Shown piece by piece: positions 51,876 to 59,773 of a stretch of DNA of 64,000 bases (positions within the stretch are counted from its first letter, which is position 1; every line of letters starts with the position of its first letter). Position numbers and translations under genes: made by a program. The notes below the pieces were generated by a model. The model saw only the letters and a list, made by a program, of their open reading frames with translations, made no database searches and had not been told where the DNA came from. Source of the DNA: Arthrobacter sp. PsM3 (GTDB lineage Bacteria > Actinomycetota > Actinomycetes > Actinomycetales > Micrococcaceae); NCBI RefSeq assembly GCF_030433895.1, contig NZ_JARUXE010000018.1, positions 1 to 64,000 on the forward strand. Direction: 5' to 3'.

Positions 51876-52787
51876 TTGCCTCAGTTAGCCCGACGCCTGT
51901 TTCCCCTTCCCCCGGATCTTGAGGGGGCGGCCCGCAGCTGGATAGAACACGGCGAGCGGACCCCCCGCGCGCCCCGCTTCGCCTCCTCGGTGGTGCTCCT
52001 GCGCGACTCACCCACCGGCCTGGAGACCTGGCTGGGCTACCGGCCCGGCTCATCACCGCTGGGCATCCTCGCCTTTCCGGGCGGCTCACTGGAGGCGTCC
52101 GACGACGACGCCGTCGGCTGGCTGGGCCCCCCGCCGCAGTACTGGGCCGAGCGCATGGGCACCGCCGACGTCGGCCTGGCCCGCCGCCATGTGGTCGGTG
52201 CCATCCGGGAACTGTTCGAGGAAACCGGCATCCTCCTGGCCGGAACGGACCTGTCCACCACGGTGGAAGCGACCTCCAAGGCCGAGTGGATGCGGGCCCG
52301 GGTGGCGGTGGCGGACCAGGAGAAGACCTTCACCGAGGTGCTCGCCAAGCGCGGCCTCTCGGTGCGGACCGATCTGCTCAAGCCCCTGGTCAACTGGCTC
52401 AGCCCGGACTTCGCGCACCGCCGCTTCAACACCCGCTATTTCGCGGCGACCGTGCCGATGAACCAGCAGCCGTCCTTGCTGGCCAGCAAGGGGATCTGGG
52501 GCCGCTGGGTGTGCGTCCGCAAGGCCATCGAAGAACGGAACACCGCCGCGCTCGGCGATGAGGTGGGCCAGGAGAACACGGTCGGGCGAACCCTCGGCCA
52601 GCTCCTGGTGCCCGGCTCCGAGATCATGCTTGAGAAAATGGCCGCCGCCAACGGTTGCATCGCCTACCTGAGCTACAAGCGCAAGGCCCACGTCTACCAG
52701 CCGAAGCTCGTCGAGGAAGACGGCCAGCTCATGCTCGAGGTCGAGGCGGCCAAGACCGTGGCCGGGGAACCCCAGCGCGAACGCTGA
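51876..52787 (+). CDS. NUDIX hydrolase
   Basis: This 303-residue protein has a NUDIX fold with the box split by an insertion: FPGGSLEASDDDA ... then VGAIRELFEETGILLAG, where REL-EETG carries the metal-binding Glu residues. Such proteins in this gene neighbourhood are compared to Rv3672c. The substrate, probably a nucleoside diphosphate derivative, is unknown. The TTG start at 51876 is the only start near the RidA stop, with agggcagg upstream. It ends in a helix with LEVEAAKTVA. Confidence 0.85.
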   Translation: MPQLARRLFPLPPDLEGAARSWIEHGERTPRAPRFASSVVLLRDSPTGLETWLGYRPGSSPLGILAFPGGSLEASDDDAVGWLGPPPQYWAERMGTADVGLARRHVVGAIRELFEETGILLAGTDLSTTVEATSKAEWMRARVAVADQEKTFTEVLAKRGLSVRTDLLKPLVNWLSPDFAHRRFNTRYFAATVPMNQQPSLLASKGIWGRWVCVRKAIEERNTAALGDEVGQENTVGRTLGQLLVPGSEIMLEKMAAANGCIAYLSYKRKAHVYQPKLVEEDGQLMLEVEAAKTVAGEPQRER

Positions 52788-52850
52788 CGCGCCGGGTGGC
52801 CCGGGGTGTCCGAGCCCCACGCCACGCCACCCCACCCCGCGCCGCCACGC

Positions 52851-52937
52851 CGCGGGACATGCCCAGCGTTGGCCCGGGCCAGTGGACATAGTGCCACTAT
52901 GTCCACTCGTTGCCGCCAGGACTGGGCATGTCCCGCG
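52851..52937. repeat. Nested palindromic element, copy C (complete)
   Basis: The most regular copy has perfect 16-base outer arms (cgcgggacatgcccag at 52851-52866, ctgggcatgtcccgcg at 52922-52937) around an inner palindrome at 52881-52907 whose halves are agtggacatagtg and cactatgtccact about a central c. It lies between the convergent NUDIX and CRP genes. Confidence 0.85.
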
Positions 52938-52975
52938 GGGGAGTCCGGGAGCTTAAGCGTGGAAGCTTAAACACC

Positions 52976-53008
52976 GAAGGCCGGCACCGTTTTCACGGGC
53001 CGGCCTTC
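52976..53008. terminator. Bidirectional-type hairpin terminator
   Basis: gaaggccgg (52976-52984) pairs with ccggccttc (53000-53008), followed by tt on the plus strand. It lies between the convergent NUDIX and CRP-family genes. Confidence 0.7.
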
Positions 53009-53027
53009 TTGGTGCTGCCAAACAGGT

Positions 53028-53705
53028 CTAGCGGGAGCGCTGGCGGAGGCGCTGCATGTCGAGGATGACGACGGCGCGGGCCTCCAGGCGCAGCCAGCCG
53101 CGCTGCACGAACTCGGCGAGGGCCTTGTTGACAGTTTCGCGGGATGCCCCGACCAGCTGGGCCAGCTCTTCCTGGGTCAGTTCGTGGGCCACGAGGACGC
53201 CGTCGGTCGCGGGACGGCCGAAGCGGTCCGCCAGGTCCAGCAGCGCCTTGGCCACCCGGCCCGGAACGTCGGAGAAGACCAGGTCCGAGAGGGAGTCGTT
53301 GGTGCGGCGCAGGCGGCGGGCCAGGGCCTGCAGCAGCTGCGCGGAGACCTCCGGGCGGGTGCGCAGCAGGGCGTTCAGGCTCTCGTTCTTCAGCCCGGCC
53401 AGGCGCGTCTCCGAAACGGCCGTTGCCGTGGCGGTGCGCGGGCTCGGATCGAAGAGTGCCATTTCGCCGAAGAGCTCGCCCGGGCCGAGGATGGCGAGCA
53501 GTGACTCCCGGCCGTCCGGGGACGTGCGTCCAAGCTTGACCTTGCCGGAAACGATGAAGTAGAGCTGGTCGCCCTGGTCACCTTCCCGGAATACCGAGGC
53601 TCCGCGTGAGAGGTCCACCTCGGTGAGTTCGTCCGTCAGCAGACGGAACGCCTCGTCGTCGAGCGTGGCGAAAAGGGGTGCGCGGCGCAATACCTCGATA
53701 TCCAT
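53028..53705 (-). CDS. glxR: CRP/FNR-family global regulator (GlxR/Crp-like)
   Basis: This 225-residue regulator has an N-terminal cyclic-nucleotide-binding domain (GDQLYFIVSGKVKLGR, LGPGELFGEMALFDPSPRTATA) and a C-terminal helix-turn-helix (LTQEELAQLVGASRETVNKAL). It strongly resembles the GlxR/Rv3676 CRP proteins of actinobacteria, which bind cAMP and control carbon and redox metabolism. The ATG at 53705 gives the usual MDIEVLRRAPLF N-terminus. It is divergent from the MarP-like gene across about 200 bases. Confidence 0.92.
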   Translation of the reverse strand: MDIEVLRRAPLFATLDDEAFRLLTDELTEVDLSRGASVFREGDQGDQLYFIVSGKVKLGRTSPDGRESLLAILGPGELFGEMALFDPSPRTATATAVSETRLAGLKNESLNALLRTRPEVSAQLLQALARRLRRTNDSLSDLVFSDVPGRVAKALLDLADRFGRPATDGVLVAHELTQEELAQLVGASRETVNKALAEFVQRGWLRLEARAVVILDMQRLRQRSR

Positions 53706-53911
53706 GAAATCTCCTGACTAAAACTGTGTCGGCTGGGGCGCTTCAGCCATTGTTTCAGAATTTTGGCGCTTCTGTGACGTACTTGGCAGTCAAACGCGCC
53801 AAACGTCGTGGCGGCGGGTGCAGGAGCGGCGCCTCCGGCCGCCGGACGCGCTCGGGAAACTGTCAGCCGGCGCCGGTAGAATTGGGGCTTACCCGCCTAA
53901 AAGGAGCACTG

Positions 53912-55096
53912 GTGTTCGGCTTGACCATCTTGGACCTCGTGTTGATTCTGACGCTGCTGTCCTACCTGTTCCACGGCCTGCGCAATGGCTTCCTGGTCAC
54001 CGCCGGCGGCATCGCCGGGTTCGCGGCAGGCGCTGTGGCCGCGTTTGTGTCCGTGCCCGTCGTCAGCGGTCTGGTGGCGGACAGCGGGTGGCGGCTCACG
54101 GCCATCATTGCCACCGCCGTGCTGCTGATGGTCCTGGGGCACGGGCTGGGCACCGCGATCGGCCGCAGGATCCGCAGCGTCGTCAGGATCAGACCGCTCC
54201 GGTCCATGGACCGCCTGGCCGGCGGAGGTGTCAACGTGGTGGTCTCCGCCCTGGTCATGTCGATGCTGGCCTTCAGCATCGGTGCCCTCGGCGTTCCGTT
54301 CGTCTCGCAGCCGCTCGCCGAGTCCAAGGTGATCCGCTTCATCGACGGCGTGACCCCCGTACCGCTGAAAACGTCGATGGCCCAGCTGCGGTCCGCCGTG
54401 ATCGGCGAGGGCATCCCGACCCTGTTCGAGGGGATCGGCCAGGGCCAGCCGGTGGCCGTCCCGGATGCCAGCACCGACACCCCGGCCCTGAACAGTGCCG
54501 CGGCCTCGGTCCTGAAGATCGCCGGCACCGCCTACCAGTGCGGGCAGAACCAGACCGGAACGGGCTTCGTGGTGTCGCCCGGCCGGGTCGTAACAAACGC
54601 CCACGTGGTCGCCGGGGTGTCAGAACCGGTCGTGGAGATCCCCGGCGGCGGCGCCCTGCCCGGGCGCGTGGTGTACTTCGACAGCCAGCATGACCTCGCT
54701 GTCGTGGCCGTGGACGGTCTCCGCTCCGCCCCGCTGCCCCTGGGTTCCGACCTGCCCGCCGGCAGCCCGGCCGCGTTTGCCGGCTACCCCCACGGCGGCC
54801 CGTTCCAGTCCAAGCCCGCCACGGTCCAGGACATCTCGACGGTGCTGGTCCCGGACATCTATGGCAACAACGCCGCGGCGGAGGACGTGTACCGGATCGC
54901 CGGGGATGTCCAGCCGGGCAACTCGGGTGGCCCGCTGCTGACCACCGACGGCCAGGTCGCGGGAGTGGTCTTCGCCAAGTCCACGGGGGAATCCTCGCTC
55001 GGTTACGCCATCACCATGACGGATCTGGGACCGGTGGCCGCCCGGGCCGCGGGCCTCGGCGATGCTGTCTCCCCGGGCCAGTGCATCCAGAAATAG
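53912..55096 (+). CDS. marP: Membrane serine protease MarP-like (CvpA/trypsin fusion)
   Basis: This 394-residue protein has four N-terminal helices of the CvpA type (ILDLVLILTLLSYLFHGLRNG, RLTAIIATAVLLMVLGHGLG) and a trypsin-like protease domain with His in TNAHVVAG, Asp in HDLAVVAV and Ser in GNSGGPLL. Length and order match mycobacterial MarP (Rv3671c), which defends against acid and oxidative stress and cleaves RipA. The GTG at 53912 has aaggag 5 bases upstream, and in-frame codons further upstream are not supported. Confidence 0.9.
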   Translation: MFGLTILDLVLILTLLSYLFHGLRNGFLVTAGGIAGFAAGAVAAFVSVPVVSGLVADSGWRLTAIIATAVLLMVLGHGLGTAIGRRIRSVVRIRPLRSMDRLAGGGVNVVVSALVMSMLAFSIGALGVPFVSQPLAESKVIRFIDGVTPVPLKTSMAQLRSAVIGEGIPTLFEGIGQGQPVAVPDASTDTPALNSAAASVLKIAGTAYQCGQNQTGTGFVVSPGRVVTNAHVVAGVSEPVVEIPGGGALPGRVVYFDSQHDLAVVAVDGLRSAPLPLGSDLPAGSPAAFAGYPHGGPFQSKPATVQDISTVLVPDIYGNNAAAEDVYRIAGDVQPGNSGGPLLTTDGQVAGVVFAKSTGESSLGYAITMTDLGPVAARAAGLGDAVSPGQCIQK

Positions 55097-55150
55097 CAGA
55101 GATCGAATAGCGGAGATCGCGGAACCGGCCCGGCACATCTGGGCAGCCGG

Positions 55151-56263
55151 CTAAAGCCATTCCAGGCTCTGGCCGTGCGGGCCGGTGATCGCCGTGGGCT
55201 TCCCGTTGTGCAGCAGCAGGAATCGGCCGCGGAGCCGGGAATCGTCCATTTCGGGGACCACGCTGGAGCCATCCGCCTGGATGATCACGGTGTGCCCCTC
55301 GTTGGAGAGCCACTGGCAGCCGCGTTCAACGGCGAGCCGGGACATGGTGCTGCGGAACCGCTCCCGGGCCTCCGCATCGAGGTAGGCCATCACCGCGCTG
55401 TGGAAGACCACCAGCGTGGCGTCGGCCGGCGCCTGCGCGGCCAGGGCCGGGAGCCGGTCGTTGAGGTCCCCGGCCACCAGGAGCGGCGGATCCGCCCGGG
55501 CGATCGCGATCGCCCGGCGCAGCCGTTCGCGGCGGAAGTCCTGCTCCGGCCAGATCAGCGCTTCCAGCCAGGCGACGTCGTCGGGGTCGCGGACATCGAG
55601 CGGGTTGAGGTCGATCCCCGCACGCCACACCACCCGCGGGAGTTCGGCCGGGAGCGGCACCGGGCCGGTGAAGGCGCAGTCCAGGACCGGGTAACTGCCG
55701 GGAGCAGCGCCGGCCGGGGCCAGCCGGGTGACCCCGGCGCCGGCGTCGTACGCGTAGCCGTAGCGGTCCGGGAAGAGCGCGAGCCCGGCGGACGCCCCGA
55801 CCTCAAGCAGCGCCAGCGGTCGCCCGCCGGCGGCGGCGATCCGCGCCAGGGACGGCAGCAGGGCGGCGCAGCGCCCGGCCTCATTGGTCTGGGTGGCCCG
55901 GGTGAGCACGGTCCGCGAGACGTCGTCCCAGCGTGCGTCCAGGAACGCCCGGAAGTCCGGGTAGGGGCTGATCCGCGCGCCGAGGAACCGTGCGGCCGCG
56001 AGCAGCAGCAGGGGCTGGCGTTTGTTGTACGGCCACTCGTCGATCCGCCGGACCAGCCCCGGGTCATCCGCGATGCCCACCGACCACTCCGCGTAACACT
56101 CGGAATTGCCCGGCGCGTCGACGGTGCCGAAGTGCCGGTACCACCGGGCAGTGGCGGACTCCGCACCGCCTGATTCCGCCCCGTCTGTTTCCATAACGCC
56201 CGGTTCCCCGGTGGACGGTGTCCCTGCAGACGGTGTCCCGGAGCCGGGGCCAGCGGAGGACAT
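55151..56263 (-). CDS. DUF2332 family protein
   Basis: This 370-residue protein has a Rossmann-like methyltransferase appearance (ALLEVGASAGLALFPDRYGY, LVVFHSAVMAYLDAEARERF), which is the DUF2332 pattern. The first 35 residues are Gly/Ser/Ala-rich and disordered. The function is unknown. The ATG at 56263 lies 2 bases after the aroQ stop, so the two genes are co-transcribed. An in-frame region upstream to 56938 is a shadow of other genes. Confidence 0.82.
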   Translation of the reverse strand: MSSAGPGSGTPSAGTPSTGEPGVMETDGAESGGAESATARWYRHFGTVDAPGNSECYAEWSVGIADDPGLVRRIDEWPYNKRQPLLLLAAARFLGARISPYPDFRAFLDARWDDVSRTVLTRATQTNEAGRCAALLPSLARIAAAGGRPLALLEVGASAGLALFPDRYGYAYDAGAGVTRLAPAGAAPGSYPVLDCAFTGPVPLPAELPRVVWRAGIDLNPLDVRDPDDVAWLEALIWPEQDFRRERLRRAIAIARADPPLLVAGDLNDRLPALAAQAPADATLVVFHSAVMAYLDAEARERFRSTMSRLAVERGCQWLSNEGHTVIIQADGSSVVPEMDDSRLRGRFLLLHNGKPTAITGPHGQSLEWL

Positions 56264-56265
56264 GC

Positions 56266-56739
56266 TCAGTCGCCGCTGGCCTGCAGCCCGGCGAGGTACT
56301 CGACGGCGAACCGGTAGCCCAGGATCCCTGCGCCGGCAATCACTGCCTTGCTGACGTCCGAGAGGTACGAATGGTGCCGGAACTCCTCGCGGGCATGGAC
56401 ATTCGTGATGTGGACCTCGACGGCGGGCAGCTGCACCGCGGAGATGGCGTCCCGGATGGCGACCGAGGTGTGGGTGTACGCCCCGGCGTTGATGACGATG
56501 CCGAGGGCCCTGCCGCGGGCGGCATGGATGGCGTCCACGAGGGCACCCTCGTGGTTCGACTGGAAGCACTCGACGTCGAGACCGTGCGCCGCGCCGGTGT
56601 CCGTGGCGAGCTGTTCGACGTCGGCCAGGGTGGCGGTGCCGTATTTCTCGGGTTCGCGGGTGCCGAGCAGGTTCAGGTTGGGTCCGTTGAGGACCAGGAT
56701 GGTGCCGCGGCCGGCGCCGGCGGGGGTGGCTTCGCTCAT
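56266..56739 (-). CDS. aroQ: Type II 3-dehydroquinate dehydratase
   Basis: This 157-residue enzyme forms 3-dehydroshikimate from 3-dehydroquinate in the shikimate pathway. [18 protein letters not shown] is the class II signature with Tyr near 34. [55 protein letters not shown] (blocks) and [14 protein letters not shown] follow. The ATG at 56739 is taken, while a TTG at 56748 is possible. It is the upstream gene of the DUF2332 gene. Confidence 0.93.
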   Translation of the reverse strand: MSEATPAGAGRGTILVLNGPNLNLLGTREPEKYGTATLADVEQLATDTGAAHGLDVECFQSNHEGALVDAIHAARGRALGIVINAGAYTHTSVAIRDAISAVQLPAVEVHITNVHAREEFRHHSYLSDVSKAVIAGAGILGYRFAVEYLAGLQASGD

Positions 56740-56927
56740 GCCTGACAATGTATCGCGTTGCGTTGCGGGCTGCCGCCCGGCCGGCGGAAAGGGCGCGCAG
56801 ATGACGGCCCGGGCAGCGGCCAGCCGGCTCTGGCCCGCACCGGCCCGCCTGCCTAGACTGAAAGGACCATCGTGCGGAGCTCCCGTACCGGTCAGCCCGC
56901 GCGGAAAGCCCGATCTCGGAGCACATC

Positions 56928-57914
56928 ATGCGCAACATTCATGCAGGAAAATCAATCCGCCGCGTGGCCGTGGGCATGCTCGCCGTTGCGGCCTTCCTCG
57001 TGCCGGCGCCACTGGCCACCGCCGCCCGGGCGGACCCGGCGGGCCGGGATGACCGGCCCCCGGTGATCAGGCTCCCCGGTGCCACCGGCGCTGAAGGCAT
57101 CGCCGCCGGGGACGGCAGCACGTTTTTCGCCGGCGACCTGCTCAACGGGAATATCTTCCGGGGCGACATCGACAAAGGCAAGGCCAAACTGTTCATCACG
57201 GCGCCGGAAGGCCGGGCAGCCGCCGGCATGAAGGTGGACCGCGAAAACGGCCTGCTCTTCGTCGCCGGCGGTGCCACCGGCCAGGCCTACGTTTATGACC
57301 TGGAGACGAAGAAAACCGTGACAGTTTACGATCTGGCGCCGGCCGGTGCCAGCTTCATCAACGACGTCACCGTGACCCATGACGGCGCGTGGTTCACCAA
57401 CTCCCGCGCCGGTGAGCTCTACCGGATCCCGATCGGCCGCGACGGGAAACCCGGCGCGGCCCGGACCCTGGCGCTCGAGGCACCCGCCGGCACCGTGGGC
57501 GAGGGGTTCAACCTCAACGGCATCGCCGCCGCCAAGGATGGCCACCGGCTGATCGTCGCCCACACGGGCAATGGCGCCCTGTACAGCGTGGACCCGGACG
57601 ACGGGTCGAACAGGCTGATCGGCGTCACCGACTCCTCCGGGGCCCCGGTCACCCTGGCGAATGTCGACGGCATCATCCTTCGTGACAACACCCTGTGGGC
57701 GGTGCAGAACTTCACCAACCAGGTCAGCCGGATCGAACTGAACGGCTCGCTGCGCAGCGGCGAGGTGCAGGAAGTCATCACCAGCGGGAACTTCGACGTC
57801 CCGACGACGGCGGCACTGTTCGGCAACACTCTGGCCCTGGTCAACGCGAAATTCTCAACCCCCGCAGCGACCAGTTTCGAGGTGGTCCTCGTCAGGGCCT
57901 GCAACGGCGGCTGA
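56928..57914 (+). CDS. Secreted beta-propeller protein (SMP-30/gluconolactonase-like)
   Basis: This 328-residue protein has a signal peptide (RRVAVGMLAVAAFLVPAPLA then TAARA). It has repeated propeller strands (GDIDKGKAKLFITAPEGRA, GLLFVAGGATGQAYVYDLET, GAWFTNSRAGELYRIPIGRD, NLNGIAAAKDGHRLIVAHTG, DNTLWAVQNFTNQVSRIELN). The fold is like SMP-30/gluconolactonase, but no catalytic set is certain. It is probably exported by Sec and acts outside the cell. A strong hairpin follows. Confidence 0.82.
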   Translation: MRNIHAGKSIRRVAVGMLAVAAFLVPAPLATAARADPAGRDDRPPVIRLPGATGAEGIAAGDGSTFFAGDLLNGNIFRGDIDKGKAKLFITAPEGRAAAGMKVDRENGLLFVAGGATGQAYVYDLETKKTVTVYDLAPAGASFINDVTVTHDGAWFTNSRAGELYRIPIGRDGKPGAARTLALEAPAGTVGEGFNLNGIAAAKDGHRLIVAHTGNGALYSVDPDDGSNRLIGVTDSSGAPVTLANVDGIILRDNTLWAVQNFTNQVSRIELNGSLRSGEVQEVITSGNFDVPTTAALFGNTLALVNAKFSTPAATSFEVVLVRACNGG

Positions 57915-57933
57915 GGCCCGAACGCACCCTGTT

Positions 57934-57974
57934 GTACGGTTGCGCCCGGCAGCTGAGGCCGGGTGCAACCGTAC
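57934..57974 (+). terminator. 17-base-pair hairpin after the propeller gene
   Basis: gtacggttgcgcccggc (57934-57950) pairs with gccgggtgcaaccgtac (57958-57974), with one wobble and the loop agctgag. There is no T-run. It lies 20 bases after the stop codon. Confidence 0.7.
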
Positions 57975-58015
57975 CCGGCGGACCCCGCCGGCCACGGGGC
58001 AGGCGGCACGGGTCC

Positions 58016-58492
58016 CTAACGTGCCGCGAGCCGCTCTATCCGCCGCAGCGCCAGGGCGCACACCGGTAGGTAGGCCGGTGCCCACCACGGGACGGTGAAG
58101 GTGACGAGGCAGCCGCCGGGCTGCGGAACCACCCGGTGGCCGGTGGCCGGGACCCCCGCCACGGACCAGGACCAGTAGCGTCCGGGCTCAAACGCGGTCA
58201 CTGTGTAGGGCAGCGACGCACCCAGGACCGTGCGGACCTTGCCCTGGCTGCCGAGCCCAAAAACGCTGGGTGCGGTCCCGGTGGCGGGTGCGGGTCCAGC
58301 TGCGGGTCGGACGACTGGCCCGGTCCCGGTAGCGGGTTCTGCTCCGGTGGTGGGTCCTGCCGGGCTTGCGGCCGCGGCCGGCTCCACGCCGGTGATCGAG
58401 GGCCCCCAGGACGGCCACTTTCCGGTATCGGTGAGCAGGGCCCAGGCGTCCTCCGCGGGCGCGGCGATCCGGCGCGACACGGAGAAGGTCAT
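58016..58492 (-). CDS. SRPBCC-like protein with Pro/Ala/Thr-rich insertion
   Basis: This 158-residue protein starts as an SRPBCC domain (MTFSVSRRIAAPAEDAWALL, TDTGKWPSWGPSITGVEP). It is interrupted at about residues 40-75 by a low-complexity insertion of AGP, TGT and PAT repeats, and resumes with VRTVLGASLPYTVTAFEPGR and WSWSVAGVPATGH. The repeat looks like expanded coding sequence. The domain binds hydrophobic ligands, and the ligand is unknown. Its start overlaps the upstream FAD-enzyme stop (ATGA). Confidence 0.75.
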   Translation of the reverse strand: MTFSVSRRIAAPAEDAWALLTDTGKWPSWGPSITGVEPAAAASPAGPTTGAEPATGTGPVVRPAAGPAPATGTAPSVFGLGSQGKVRTVLGASLPYTVTAFEPGRYWSWSVAGVPATGHRVVPQPGGCLVTFTVPWWAPAYLPVCALALRRIERLAAR

Positions 58493-59730
58493 CTGGGCAG
58501 TCCGAGGACGGCCAGCGCGGCCCGGTGGCCGCTGACGAGCGCACCGTTGATGGACGCCGTTTCCCGGTGATCGCCGCAGATGATCATTCCGGACGGGCCC
58601 TCCAGCGGCTGCCGGGGCCGCAGCGGCGGCGGTTGCAGGGGCAGGGCGTGCGGGATCTCGTGCCTCGCCACCAGCTCCCAGCCGGCCGTGGAGGAGCGGA
58701 AAAGGTCCGCGGCGTGGCGGCGGACGTCGCCGTCAGTGGGGACCGGCCGGCCCCGGCCCAATAGTGCGGAGGTCTGGATCAGATGCCGCCCGGCGGGGGC
58801 GTAGCTCGGTGCCGCGTTGGAAATGACTGCGGCGTTGACCAGCGGCCCGCCCGGGTGCGCGCGGCCGTCGACGTGGAGCATGTCCACCCCGCTGGGCGCC
58901 GAGTCGGACGCGAACCAGTGCGTCAGCACGCCCTTCATGGCCGGGACGTCGCCGCGGGCCAGCCTGGCCGCGCCGACCGGATCGGCGGCGAGGACGACGT
59001 GGCGGGCCCGGATCCTGGCATCCCGGGCGGCGACCAGGGTCGCGTCGTTGTCCGGAGTGATCGATTCCACCCGGGTCGAGGTACGGACCGGGGTGGTGAG
59101 GGTCTGCGCCAGTTGCCGGGGGAGGGCCTGCATGCCGTCGCGCGGCAATCCCGGCACCCCGGTCGCGAAGACCCGTACAAGCTGCAGCGCGAATTCGTTG
59201 GAGGTGCTGCCCTCATCCTCCAGCAGGACTCCGGCGAGGAACTGGTCCACTGCCCTGCGCAGTGCGCCGGAGCATCCGGCCCGGTCCAGGGCCTCCCGCA
59301 GCGGGACGTCGGCGCCGGGATGCCGCAGGCGCCGGGCGAACGCCGGGGCGGCCCACCGCAGCAGCCCCGTGACAGCGCGGGGATCGAGCAGTCCGCTGCG
59401 CAGGGTCTGCAGGATCAGTCCGGGCTCGCGCACGGGGTGGGCGAGGACCGCGACGGAGTCCTGCCGGCGGACCCGGAGGCCGGCGCCGAACGGCTGCAGC
59501 GCCAGGGCGTCGACGTCGACCCAGCGGCGGACCGCCGGGTACGCGGGATTAAGCACCTGAAAGCCGCGGTCCACGAGGAAGCCGTCGATCCGGTCGGTCC
59601 GAATCCTGCCTCCAACATCGTCGGAGGCTTCCCACACCAGCACCTCGCGCCCGGCGGCCTGCAGCTCCCGGGCACACTGCAACCCGGCCAGGCCGGCGCC
59701 AATGACGAGGACGTCGCAGGCGTCCGTCAC
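58489..59730 (-). CDS. FAD-dependent amine-oxidase/protoporphyrinogen-oxidase-like enzyme
   Basis: This 413-residue flavoprotein begins with the dinucleotide-binding motif VLVIGAGLAGLQCARELQAAG and VWEASDDVGGRIRTDRIDGF, typical of the amine-oxidase/phytoene-desaturase superfamily. A C-terminal FAD motif IICGDHRETASINGALVSGH is present. The substrate is unknown, and the sequence is not close enough to HemY/PpoX or CrtI to name it. It is soluble. It is the upstream gene of the SRPBCC gene. Confidence 0.85.
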   Translation of the reverse strand: MTDACDVLVIGAGLAGLQCARELQAAGREVLVWEASDDVGGRIRTDRIDGFLVDRGFQVLNPAYPAVRRWVDVDALALQPFGAGLRVRRQDSVAVLAHPVREPGLILQTLRSGLLDPRAVTGLLRWAAPAFARRLRHPGADVPLREALDRAGCSGALRRAVDQFLAGVLLEDEGSTSNEFALQLVRVFATGVPGLPRDGMQALPRQLAQTLTTPVRTSTRVESITPDNDATLVAARDARIRARHVVLAADPVGAARLARGDVPAMKGVLTHWFASDSAPSGVDMLHVDGRAHPGGPLVNAAVISNAAPSYAPAGRHLIQTSALLGRGRPVPTDGDVRRHAADLFRSSTAGWELVARHEIPHALPLQPPPLRPRQPLEGPSGMIICGDHRETASINGALVSGHRAALAVLGLPR

Positions 59731-59773
59731 CGCCGCAACGTTCCGTCCTGGACGGCCCGGACCGGGTGCGTGC

